DNA of 10,724 nucleotides. It comes from Bifidobacterium breve (lineage in GTDB: Bacteria > Actinomycetota > Acidimicrobiia > IMCC26256). Under the pieces are notes generated by a model. It searched no databases and was not told the origin of the DNA. It saw nothing but the letters and a program-made list of their open reading frames with translations. A program made the position numbers and the translations under genes. The stretch's first letter is position 1, and each line of letters opens with the position of its first letter. This document shows positions 1 to 6,058 of the stretch, one piece after another. Location of the stretch: positions 1-10,724 of the forward strand of contig CAMDSG010000048.1 of assembly GCA_945907055.1 (NCBI GenBank), read 5' to 3'.

Positions 1-611
1 ATCCCCTCGACCGGCTTGAGCTCTCCGTTAACCCTGATAACAGGGGCAGATCCTGCGGTGAGGTGGAGGTCGGATCCCCCACGCTCGATAACCATTGCAA
101 GTAATTCATTTACATCTAGTACAGGTGCACCATCTGGGTTCTCGAGTCCTCCACTGCCTTGCTGTGCAACGCTGCTCACACCAAAGATTTGATCTAGGGC
201 ATGCCCTATCTCATAGCGACTACCGGCAGCAGCAACAATCTCGTAGCCAGTTGCCTGACCGACTGCTAATACCCCAGCATCATTGCCGGGGTCTGCGAAC
301 GCAACAATGAGGCGCGGCCCGTCAAAGTCGACACCGACTGCAAGGTGCTCGCGCGCCACTGGCTCAGGGATCGTTGTCGCTGCATCCGGGTGCAGTGGCG
401 TCTCAGAGAAGTCAATGAAGCGGAGGCCAACTGTCTCCGCGAGCGCCGCGGTGAGGTCTTTCTCGCCGACTAGCCCATTGCGAATTAACACCTGGGTAAT
501 CGGCTCACTCTGGCGACGTGCCTCAGCCATTGCAATCGCTAGGTCGTCGCGAGACAGGACATGGCGATCAACTAGGAACTCTCCAAGAACTCTTGCTTGA
601 CTCGACAACAT
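1..611 (-). CDS. pilT: Type IV pilus retraction ATPase PilT with fused N-terminal MshEN-like domain (3' part missing)
   Basis: PilT is the cytoplasmic hexameric ATPase that powers pilus retraction and twitching. Only the first 203 residues are in the window; the gene runs off the left edge before the Walker motifs. Residues about 165-203 read as the start of a PilT core (VNELLAMVIERGGSDLHLTA, then VIRVNGEL), matching the conserved 'SDLHL..G..P..R..G' opening of PilT. In front lies an extra domain of about 160 residues resembling MshEN/GspE-N: two 24-residue motifs (8-31 and 37-60) with a 5-residue spacer, then a second lobe ending near residue 145. Canonical PilT lacks this domain. Several motif residues are altered (H17 and T39 replace glycines). 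The ATG at 611 is chosen because GGGAGG lies about 7 nt upstream and a sigma-28-like promoter lies just beyond. pilB is immediately upstream; pilC would be expected downstream. PilT rather than a second PilB is favoured by the SDLHL segment. Confidence 0.88.
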   Translation of the reverse strand, partial: MLSSQARVLGEFLVDRHVLSRDDLAIAMAEARRQSEPITQVLIRNGLVGEKDLTAALAETVGLRFIDFSETPLHPDAATTIPEPVAREHLAVGVDFDGPRLIVAFADPGNDAGVLAVGQATGYEIVAAAGSRYEIGHALDQIFGVSSVAQQGSGGLENPDGAPVLDVNELLAMVIERGGSDLHLTAGSAPVIRVNGELKPVEG

Positions 612-639
612 TGTTTGGCCTCCCAGGCTCATAGGCGGC

Positions 640-667
640 CTATCGGCGCGAGTGAGGCGCATCTGTA
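640..667 (-). promoter_or_regulatory. Sigma-28 (FliA/WhiG)-like promoter of pilT
   Basis: On the minus strand the element reads CCTACAG, 13 bp, GCGCCGATAGG. This gives a -35 of TACA (664-667), a 16-bp gap and a -10 of GCCGATAG (640-647), against the sigma-28 consensus TAAA, 15-16 bp, GCCGATAA. The predicted transcript start is near 633, leaving a leader of about 22 nt that carries the GGGAGG ribosome binding site. An identical core with identical spacing occurs before pilB. A perfect inverted repeat (ATAGG-CGG-CCTAT, 631-643) overlaps the downstream edge of the -10 and the predicted start point. Promoter function is inferred. Confidence 0.6.
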
Positions 668-775
668 GGCCTTCCTGCCCTAATTTCTTATTTGGCTCAG
701 AGAATGCTCAGGGACGGTGGCCGGAGGCCGCGCGAGGAGAAGCACTCTGGCCTAAGAGAGCCCTATAAAAAGGCA

Positions 776-2458
776 TCAGGTAACGACTCGGAAAATCTCT
801 TCGATGCTCGTCATACCCATTGCAGCTTTGCGGAGACCGTCTTGACGCAGAGGGATCATTCCCTCCATCTGAGCAACCTTGGAGAGGTCCTCAACGGAGC
901 GGCGCTCGATGATGAGGCGCTCAATCTCCTCTGAGATCGGCATCACTTCATGGAGAGCAAACCGGCCGCGATACCCAGTTCGTCCGCAAGCCGAGCAACC
1001 CACCGCACGGTGGAGAGTCGGCCAGTCGCCAATATCGATCGTCTCCATTGCCCAGCGAGCGCTAAGGAGCTCCTCCTCACTTGGCTGATAGGGCTCTTTA
1101 CAACGATCGCAGAGTCGGCGAGCGAGTCTCTGAGCAAGCACTACGTCTAGAGCGCTAGTCACAAGGAACGGCTCAACGCCCATCTCGAGAAGTCGCATCG
1201 GCGTTGACGCGGCATCGTTTGTGTGAAGAGTCGTGAGAACAAGGTGGCCAGTAAGCGCAGCCTCGATACCGATGATCGCAGTCTCTCGGTCTCTAATCTC
1301 ACCTACGAGAAGCACATCTGGGTCAGCTCGAAGAATCGATCGAAGCGCTGAAGCGAATGTAAGGCCCGCCTTGGGGTTGACCTGGATCTGATTAATCCCG
1401 GCGAGTCGATACTCAACTGGGTCCTCGATCGTGATGATGTTGCGCTGAACCTCATTCAAGACATTGAGGGTTGCGTAAAGGGTTGTGGATTTTCCCGATC
1501 CAGTGGGGCCGGTAACCAAGACGGTGCCATAGGGCTTGCGGAATGAACGCTCATACCGTTCAAGCGTGTCAGGGAGAAATCCCTGATCCTCAAGGCTTAA
1601 GAGCGCTTGATTCTTGTCGAGAATTCGCATAACGACCTTCTCGCCATGCACCGTAGGAAGCGTTGCAACACGAAGGTCAATTGGTTTACCGCCGACGGTT
1701 AGCGACATACGCCCGTCTTGCGGGATTCGGCGCTCAGCAATATTGATATCGCTCATGACCTTGAGTCTCGAGATTACCCCCGCTTGAATTGCCTTTGGAG
1801 AGCGCATTACCTCATGAAGCACGCCATCGATTCGAAAGCGAATACGCAGATCCCTCTCAGCAGGCTCAACGTGAATATCCGAGGCTCTGTCAGCGACTGC
1901 CTGTGTAATTAGCAGATTCACGAACTTTACGATCGGTGCATCCTCAACAACTGCACTGACATTGGCGAGTTCATCTATATCCGTTAGCTCATCAGCTGCC
2001 TGTGAAGCAAGATCATCTACCTCGCTATCGAGGCGATGGAACCGATCGATCGTCTCGCGAATCTGCGCCGAGGTCGCAACAACACAGCGAACCTGGGCAC
2101 CAGTAAGCGCACGTATGTCATCTACTGCAAGCACATTGGATGGGTCAGCCATTGCAACAACGAGCACGTCGTCGTCCCAAGAAATCGGGAGAGCTTGATA
2201 GCGCCGCGCTAGGCCTTCTGGAATCAACGAGGCAACGGTGGCATCGATAGCGCGTTCTGTTAGGTCGACAAACTCAAGGCCCACTTGTTTGGCCAAAGCG
2301 CGCACAAGATCGCTCTCTGAGATCAGGCCTTGATCAATGAGGACGCGACCGATCGGTCGCCCAGTCGAGGCTTGAGTATCGAGAGCCTCTGCCAGTTGAT
2401 CTTTGGTGATGAGGCCAGTCTCGACTAGGAGCGACCCCAATGGCGTGCCTTCAGACAC
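776..2458 (-). CDS. pilB: Type IV pilus assembly (extension) ATPase PilB
   Basis: This is the hexameric ATPase that drives pilin polymerisation at the cytoplasmic face of the inner-membrane platform protein PilC (GspE/PulE family, 560 aa, normal length). Residues 6-29 and 35-58 are two MshEN motifs with the family's 5-residue spacer; they match the c-di-GMP-binding pattern (LG..LL/V..GLI....L...L..Q) except that proline replaces the leading arginine. The ATPase core follows: SDIHVEP (193-199), RIPQDGR (244-250), Walker A GPTGSGKST (317-325), Asp box IEDPVEY (344-350), Walker B DVLLVGEIRD (381-390) and His box HLVLTTLHTND (405-415). A tetracysteine zinc site is complete (C450, C453, C488, C491). 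Start is GTG at 2458, 5 nt after GGGAGAGG. GspE of a type II secretion system is the alternative; the adjacent pilT makes PilB far more likely. The gene has its own sigma-28-like promoter. Confidence 0.95.
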   Translation of the reverse strand: MSEGTPLGSLLVETGLITKDQLAEALDTQASTGRPIGRVLIDQGLISESDLVRALAKQVGLEFVDLTERAIDATVASLIPEGLARRYQALPISWDDDVLVVAMADPSNVLAVDDIRALTGAQVRCVVATSAQIRETIDRFHRLDSEVDDLASQAADELTDIDELANVSAVVEDAPIVKFVNLLITQAVADRASDIHVEPAERDLRIRFRIDGVLHEVMRSPKAIQAGVISRLKVMSDINIAERRIPQDGRMSLTVGGKPIDLRVATLPTVHGEKVVMRILDKNQALLSLEDQGFLPDTLERYERSFRKPYGTVLVTGPTGSGKSTTLYATLNVLNEVQRNIITIEDPVEYRLAGINQIQVNPKAGLTFASALRSILRADPDVLLVGEIRDRETAIIGIEAALTGHLVLTTLHTNDAASTPMRLLEMGVEPFLVTSALDVVLAQRLARRLCDRCKEPYQPSEEELLSARWAMETIDIGDWPTLHRAVGCSACGRTGYRGRFALHEVMPISEEIERLIIERRSVEDLSKVAQMEGMIPLRQDGLRKAAMGMTSIEEIFRVVT

Positions 2459-2506
2459 GACTACCTCTCCCTCATTGCAACGGACCCAGCGTCCCCTGAT
2501 GTGAAC

Positions 2507-2534
2507 CTATCGGCGCTGCGGGGCGGGGGCTGTA
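2507..2534 (-). promoter_or_regulatory. Sigma-28 (FliA/WhiG)-like promoter of pilB
   Basis: On the minus strand the element reads CCTACAG, 13 bp, GCGCCGATAGG: -35 TACA (2531-2534), 16-bp gap, -10 GCCGATAG (2507-2514). Both blocks and their spacing are identical to those before pilT, while the spacer differs completely (here a C/G run), which argues for selection on the two boxes rather than a recent duplication. The predicted start near 2500 gives a leader of about 42 nt ending in GGGAGAGG before the GTG start. It sits in the 101-bp gap after the DUF4388 gene. Promoter function is inferred. Confidence 0.6.
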
Positions 2535-2559
2535 GGGCCTAGTCCAAGGAATTTAGAGA

Positions 2560-3552
2560 CTATCCATTATCGGTGCGTAGGCCTGAGAAGAGTCTGAGGA
2601 GGGCACCTCGATCAGCGGTGATGGTGGTCTGCTGTAGATCGCCTGAGAGCCCATCAGCACCGTATTCCCGATCGCCCTCTCCCCGATCGCCGCTCACCTC
2701 GCCCATCTCGGATACCTCGGCATGAGAGATCGAGTGCTCCATTTGTTGAGGCACCGGGGGCTCATCATTATTTAGAGCAGATTCAAAGCTCTTCTCTATA
2801 GATTCACCGCCACCTGCAAGATCCGCCAACGCTTGCTCCGCCGCATCTGAGTATGGGGAGCGGTGCGCTTCAGCGAGGCTTGCGGCGAGCGCCACAGAGT
2901 CCCTCGTCGCCTCCGCTATCCGGGAATCTAAATTCTCTGAAGGCGCTATGCGCGCAGCGCCTCGACTCTCCGGCTCTCTAGAACCCAGAATCCCTAGAGC
3001 GATTAGCTCCGCTATCGGGATAGTGGCCTCATAGGCACTTAGACCTATAACTCCAGCTATTTGAGCGATGCTCTGATTATCATCAACATGAGCAACAAGC
3101 CTCAGCATGGAGCGGTTCAAGGTAATTGGTGCATCCTCTTCACTCTCAATCAGCATAGGAATCGCATCGAGGGACGGCACCCTGCACTTAAGTGCTTTTA
3201 GTGCATCTGCCACAGCAATAGCGCGGGAGAGAACATCGTGGAGCTCTATCCTGGTCTCGCCTGGGCGCTCAATCGCCCCGTCTCTAAATTCATAGGTACC
3301 ACTCTCAATTCGCAGCATCGAGCAGAGCACATCGACAAGGCGCAGAGTCAACTCGTCGCTATCCTTGCGGCCGTCCTTGGGGCCGTCAAACAAGCGCTCC
3401 AAATCCCCTGCTACTAATAATCCACCGAGCAGACTCAGGCTTAAGCGACCTGCATCGCCGCGCATCTCTAAGACTCCTGTGGAGCCATGGGCGCAGAGCG
3501 CTCGGAGTACCTCTGTTGCTGGCAGCGTCTCGATCGTGCCTTGAAGTCCCAC
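2560..3552 (-). CDS. DUF4388 (PATAN-type) protein, likely pilus/motility regulator
   Basis: The first 115 residues or so look like a DUF4388/PATAN domain, a family related to the N-terminus of cyanobacterial PatA and found in regulators of gliding and twitching: the opening LQGTIETLPATEVLRAL (3-19), then STGVLEM (24-30) and a GGLLVAGD segment (43-50). Residues about 143-190 suggest a small winged-helix fold (NRSMLRLVAHVD, then IAGVIGLSAYEA). Residues about 191-308 are a low-complexity, acidic, Glu/Ser/Ala-rich linker. The protein ends in a short basic, amphipathic-looking tail, ITADRGALLRLFSGLR (311-326). There is no signal peptide or membrane segment, so it is cytoplasmic. Start is GTG at 3552, with GAGAGGG about 6 nt upstream. 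It leads the pilus cluster and has its own sigma-28-like promoter. Its molecular function is unknown; a pilus-related role is inferred from family and neighbours. Confidence 0.75.
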   Translation of the reverse strand: MGLQGTIETLPATEVLRALCAHGSTGVLEMRGDAGRLSLSLLGGLLVAGDLERLFDGPKDGRKDSDELTLRLVDVLCSMLRIESGTYEFRDGAIERPGETRIELHDVLSRAIAVADALKALKCRVPSLDAIPMLIESEEDAPITLNRSMLRLVAHVDDNQSIAQIAGVIGLSAYEATIPIAELIALGILGSREPESRGAARIAPSENLDSRIAEATRDSVALAASLAEAHRSPYSDAAEQALADLAGGGESIEKSFESALNNDEPPVPQQMEHSISHAEVSEMGEVSGDRGEGDREYGADGLSGDLQQTTITADRGALLRLFSGLRTDNG

Positions 3553-3590
3553 GTAATCCCTCTCGTCTCTGAAGCTTCTCTACGCAGGCT

Positions 3591-3618
3591 TTATCGGATG
3601 GGGCAGCGGAAAACTTGA
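3591..3618 (-). promoter_or_regulatory. Sigma-28 (FliA/WhiG)-like promoter of the DUF4388 gene
   Basis: On the minus strand the element reads CCTCAAG, 15 bp, TCCGATAA: -35 TCAA (3615-3618), 16-bp gap, -10 TCCGATAA (3591-3598). The -10 differs from the sigma-28 consensus GCCGATAA at one base and the -35 from TAAA at one base. Geometry is the same as for the pilB and pilT elements. The predicted start near 3584 leaves a leader of about 32 nt with a GAGAGGG ribosome binding site. A second -35-like copy lies 11 bp further upstream. Promoter function is inferred. Confidence 0.6.
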
Positions 3619-3632
3619 GGGAAACTTTAGGT
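3611..3632. repeat. 11-bp tandem direct repeat spanning the -35 of the DUF4388 promoter
   Basis: AAACTTGAGGG (3611-3621) is followed directly by AAACTTTAGGT (3622-3632), 9 of 11 bases matching and about one helical turn apart. Read on the minus strand, the inner copy contains the assigned -35 (TCAAG). The outer copy contains TAAAGTTT, a perfect match to the extended sigma-28 -35, but 27 bp from the -10. It could be a duplicated -35 or an activator site. Confidence 0.5.
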
Positions 3633-3640
3633 AACAGAAT

Positions 3641-3769
3641 ATGACTTCAGTAACATTGGCACCACCAGCATCATACGAACGCGGCTTCCACACGAACCTG
3701 ATCAGCTTCAGGGAGCGGAGGATCAAAGAGGCACAAGACCGCTCAGGCGTTCTCCCAGGCGTTAGCTAA
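3641..3769 (+). CDS. Candidate small ORF, 42 aa, unknown
   Basis: An ATG-to-TAA plus-strand ORF fills most of the 214-bp gap between the DUF4388 gene and aroE and overlaps the aroE stop by 4 bases. It would be divergent from the pilus genes and convergent with aroE, the only plus-strand gene in the window. The peptide starts MTSVTLAPPASYERGF and continues with a charged stretch, SFRERRIKEAQDRSG. Codons are unremarkable for this genome. Against it: there is no convincing Shine-Dalgarno sequence (only TAGG at about -12) and I recognise no family. It may be a chance ORF. Confidence 0.2.
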   Translation: MTSVTLAPPASYERGFHTNLISFRERRIKEAQDRSGVLPGVS

Positions 3770-4596
3770 AGGCTCGCTATCGCTCTGCGCATTACTTCTA
3801 TCGGTGCAGCCTGACCGGTATGCAACTCGAAGGCGACCGCAGCCTGATGAAGCAGCATCCCGATGCCCCCCACAATCGATGCGGAGCGTCGCTCCGCGGC
3901 CTCGAGGAGTGGAGTCATCGCAGGTTGGTAAACAAGATCGCAGACTAAATGCGCAGGGGTCAGGAGGTCGGTGTTGAAGAGTGGGGCCTCTACCGCCATA
4001 CCAATTGGCGTGGCGTTCACGATTATCTCGCTCTCACTAATTGCGGAGTCGATCTCGCTCATGAGCAAAACACGTGCATCTGGTGCTAGCAGCGCTGACT
4101 CGCGTGCAGCCTCAATTCGGCGCGCAGCAATAGTTACTATCGCACCAGCGGCTCCAAGCGCATGCGCCACAGCGCGCCCCGCTCCCCCGGCACCGATGAT
4201 CAACACGCTCTTTCCAGTGACGCTGACTCCTTCATCAGCGAGGCTTCGCATAAAGCCTTCGCCGTCGGTACTAGCCCCAAGAAGGGTCCCGTCATCGCGC
4301 AGGACCACAGTATTTACCGATCGCAGGGCCTCTGCCTCCGCCGTTAGAGCATCGCACGCATCTGCGGCCTCGGTTTTGTGCGGCATAGTTACATTGAGCC
4401 CTGAGATTCCAAGATCCACCATTGAACGCACCGCCGCAAAGCCGTGCCCTGCAGGAACGGGGAGAGCAACATAGATCCAATCAAGGCCTAGCGCTTCGTA
4501 AGCGGCGTTGTGTATCAGCGGAGATCGTGAGTGGCGCACGGGATCTCCGATTACCGCTGCAAGGCGCGTCATTCCGCTTACCGGAGGGCGACTCAT
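3766..4596 (-). CDS. aroE: Shikimate dehydrogenase AroE
   Basis: This enzyme reduces 3-dehydroshikimate to shikimate with NADPH, the fourth step of the chorismate pathway, in the cytoplasm. At 276 aa the length is normal. The substrate-binding SRSPLIHN lies at 23-30, NVTMPHK at 68-74 with catalytic K74, N95 in SVNTVVLRDDG, and STDGEGF at 109-115 with catalytic D111. The Rossmann glycine loop GAGGAG is at 135-140, an Arg pair that would suit NADPH is at 159-160, NATPIGM is at 194-200, and GIGMLLHQAA at 244-253 carries the conserved Q251. The ATG at 4596 overlaps the mltG stop as ATGA, indicating translational coupling; the ATG at residue 9 is a less likely start. It is the last gene of the housekeeping operon. 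I see no convincing terminator after it. Confidence 0.95.
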   Translation of the reverse strand: MSRPPVSGMTRLAAVIGDPVRHSRSPLIHNAAYEALGLDWIYVALPVPAGHGFAAVRSMVDLGISGLNVTMPHKTEAADACDALTAEAEALRSVNTVVLRDDGTLLGASTDGEGFMRSLADEGVSVTGKSVLIIGAGGAGRAVAHALGAAGAIVTIAARRIEAARESALLAPDARVLLMSEIDSAISESEIIVNATPIGMAVEAPLFNTDLLTPAHLVCDLVYQPAMTPLLEAAERRSASIVGGIGMLLHQAAVAFELHTGQAAPIEVMRRAIASL

Positions 4597-5642
4597 AAAA
4601 CTCCCCTGCGACGTGCGTCAGCGATATTGGCCAGGTGCTCTGCATAGGTCGTAGCAAATTTATGTTTGCCATTCTTCTCGTATAGCACGTAGTAAAGATA
4701 CGGGATATTGGATGGGGTTAGAGCGGCAATTAATGATGGGGAGGCAACTGTCATTATCGGAGTCGGCGGGAGCCCGAGGGTTTTATAGGAGTTATACGGA
4801 CCCGGGCGGGCAAAATCCTCACTCGTGAGGGGCCCGCGATCCCCGCGGGCATAGAGAAGCGTCGCATCGATCTGGAGGAGCATCCCTAAGCGCATGCGGT
4901 TCGCTATTACCCCAGAGATAAGGGGTCGGTCTTCATCGAGGCGCGACTCCCCTTGAATAAGTGATGCGAGAGTGGTGACTTCATAGACGGTCTTCCCCTG
5001 CGCTCTTGCCTGCTGCTCTATCTTCATGCGCTTGATCTCAGCGTCATAGCGATCGACTATCCGCTTCAGGACAACTGCCTCATCCTCCTGCTCAGCTATG
5101 TAATAGGTATCAGGCCAAGTCAAACCCTCTAATGAAGCAATGCCTTCTGGTTGATACTTCGAGCGGATACTCCCCGAGGCAACTACCTCAAGAAATGCTG
5201 CGCTCGACATTGATCGGAGTGACCCGACTCGCTGAGCAATCTCTGCGATTGTGAGACCAGGCGGAAGCGCAAGAATTCTGTAGCTAATTTTGGGTCCCCG
5301 TGACAGTGCGCTGATCGCCGAGGGAACGGACTGCGATGTATTTAGTTCGTATCTGCCTGCTTGGAACGGCCCGGCCGATGTGATGCGCGAATAGATCTTG
5401 AATGCGAGCGCATTCGGCACAACGTTAGAACTTGTTAACTGCGAGCCAATCTCGGAGACCGAGGACCCGCTCTCAACAACCACCACAACCTTTCTGCCCG
5501 CAGATCCTGGGCCTTTTGTCAGGCCGAGCATTGACACAGCAATCAAGGCAAACAGAAGAATTACAGCTAGAGCAAGAGTTAAGGCAATAAGAATTAACTT
5601 TCCGCGCTTTACCGCTCCCCCGCTTTCATCGCCTGGGTTCAT
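4593..5642 (-). CDS. mltG: Endolytic murein transglycosylase MltG (YceG-like)
   Basis: MltG is an inner-membrane lytic transglycosylase that cuts nascent glycan strands and is thought to set their length. Numbering from the ATG at 5642 (349 aa), a short basic cytoplasmic segment precedes one membrane helix (about 15-41), then a periplasmic/extracytoplasmic LysM-like region and the YceG catalytic domain. LASLIQGES at 225-233 is the active-site strand; E232 aligns with the conserved glutamate, and the Gln two residues before it matches the Q-x-E form I associate with actinobacterial MltG. YNSYKTLGLPPTPI (283-296) and KHKFATTYAEH (326-336) are further family signatures. An in-frame TTG at 5660 would add six residues, but the ATG at 5642 forms an ATGA overlap with the ruvX stop and is preferred. 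No strong Shine-Dalgarno sequence is present, consistent with coupling. Its own stop overlaps the aroE start. Confidence 0.93.
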   Translation of the reverse strand: MNPGDESGGAVKRGKLILIALTLALAVILLFALIAVSMLGLTKGPGSAGRKVVVVVESGSSVSEIGSQLTSSNVVPNALAFKIYSRITSAGPFQAGRYELNTSQSVPSAISALSRGPKISYRILALPPGLTIAEIAQRVGSLRSMSSAAFLEVVASGSIRSKYQPEGIASLEGLTWPDTYYIAEQEDEAVVLKRIVDRYDAEIKRMKIEQQARAQGKTVYEVTTLASLIQGESRLDEDRPLISGVIANRMRLGMLLQIDATLLYARGDRGPLTSEDFARPGPYNSYKTLGLPPTPIMTVASPSLIAALTPSNIPYLYYVLYEKNGKHKFATTYAEHLANIADARRRGVL

Positions 5643-6058
5643 ATCTGGCCATCGAGCCAAGACTGAAGCATTACTGCGGCAGCGACCTTGTCGATTATCT
5701 GCTTGCGATCCTTGCGCCGCACATCCCCCTCTAAGAGCGATCGCTGCGCAATAGCTGTAGTGAGCCGTTCATCAAAGGCCTCGATAAATAAATCGGGTGC
5801 CAGTTGTTTCAAGGCCTCTACCTCTGCGAGCGCGGCGCGAGCCGCAGCCCTGCGTGCACCTGTGAGCGTTAGCGGGAGTCCAACGACGAGTTGGGTCGCT
5901 CCCTCCTCGCGCGCAATGCTGAGCACCGCCCGCCGGTCTACGTCAGCATTGCCGGATCGCTTAATAACAGAGTGGGGGCTAGCGATCGTGCGGGTTGGGT
6001 CAGATAGAGCAACCCCGATGCGCTTCTCTCCGAGATCTACACCAAGGGCTCGAGTCAC
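5639..6058 (-). CDS. ruvX: Putative pre-16S rRNA nuclease RuvX/YqgF
   Basis: This is an RNase H-fold nuclease of the YqgF family, implicated in maturation of the 16S rRNA 5' end; some members have been described as Holliday-junction resolvases. At 139 aa it is full length. GVDLGEKRIGVALSD (6-20) carries the first catalytic aspartate D8; VVGLPLTLTG (58-67) is the second conserved strand; DERLTT (96-101) carries E97; and IDKVAAAVMLQ (122-132) carries D123. The GTG start at 6058 overlaps the alaS stop as GTGA, and the stop overlaps the mltG start as ATGA, so it is tightly coupled on both sides. The alaS-ruvX-mltG-aroE order is typical of actinobacteria. Confidence 0.93.
   Translation of the reverse strand: MTRALGVDLGEKRIGVALSDPTRTIASPHSVIKRSGNADVDRRAVLSIAREEGATQLVVGLPLTLTGARRAAARAALAEVEALKQLAPDLFIEAFDERLTTAIAQRSLLEGDVRRKDRKQIIDKVAAAVMLQSWLDGQI

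Noticed and set aside
690..775. Rho-independent terminator after pilB
   Set aside because: Only short stems (GGCC-GGA-GGCC and CTCT/AGAG) are visible, with no U-tract after them.
2461..2475. Four-codon leader ORF (ATG AGG GAG AGG TAG) just before the pilB start
   Set aside because: It has no ribosome binding site of its own and simply overlaps the pilB Shine-Dalgarno sequence; most likely coincidence.
2567..2574. ACCGATAA near the end of the DUF4388 gene as a further sigma-28 -10 box
   Set aside because: It lies within coding sequence and has GACT, not a TAAA-like box, at the required 16-bp distance.
3690..3769. Terminator after aroE
   Set aside because: A 5-bp stem (CCTGA/TCAGG) and an AACGCCTG direct repeat are present, but there is no U-tract and the stems are too weak.
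3971..4474. Plus-strand 167-codon open frame opposite aroE
   Set aside because: It is a shadow of the aroE reading frame in high-GC DNA; the aroE motifs are complete on the minus strand.
4754..4761. TCCGATAA inside mltG as a promoter
   Set aside because: It is within coding sequence, has ACCC at the -35 position, and aroE is already coupled to mltG by an ATGA overlap.
5643..5660. TTG start giving MltG six more residues
   Set aside because: The ATG at 5642 overlaps the ruvX stop as ATGA like other operon junctions, and the TTG has no ribosome binding site.
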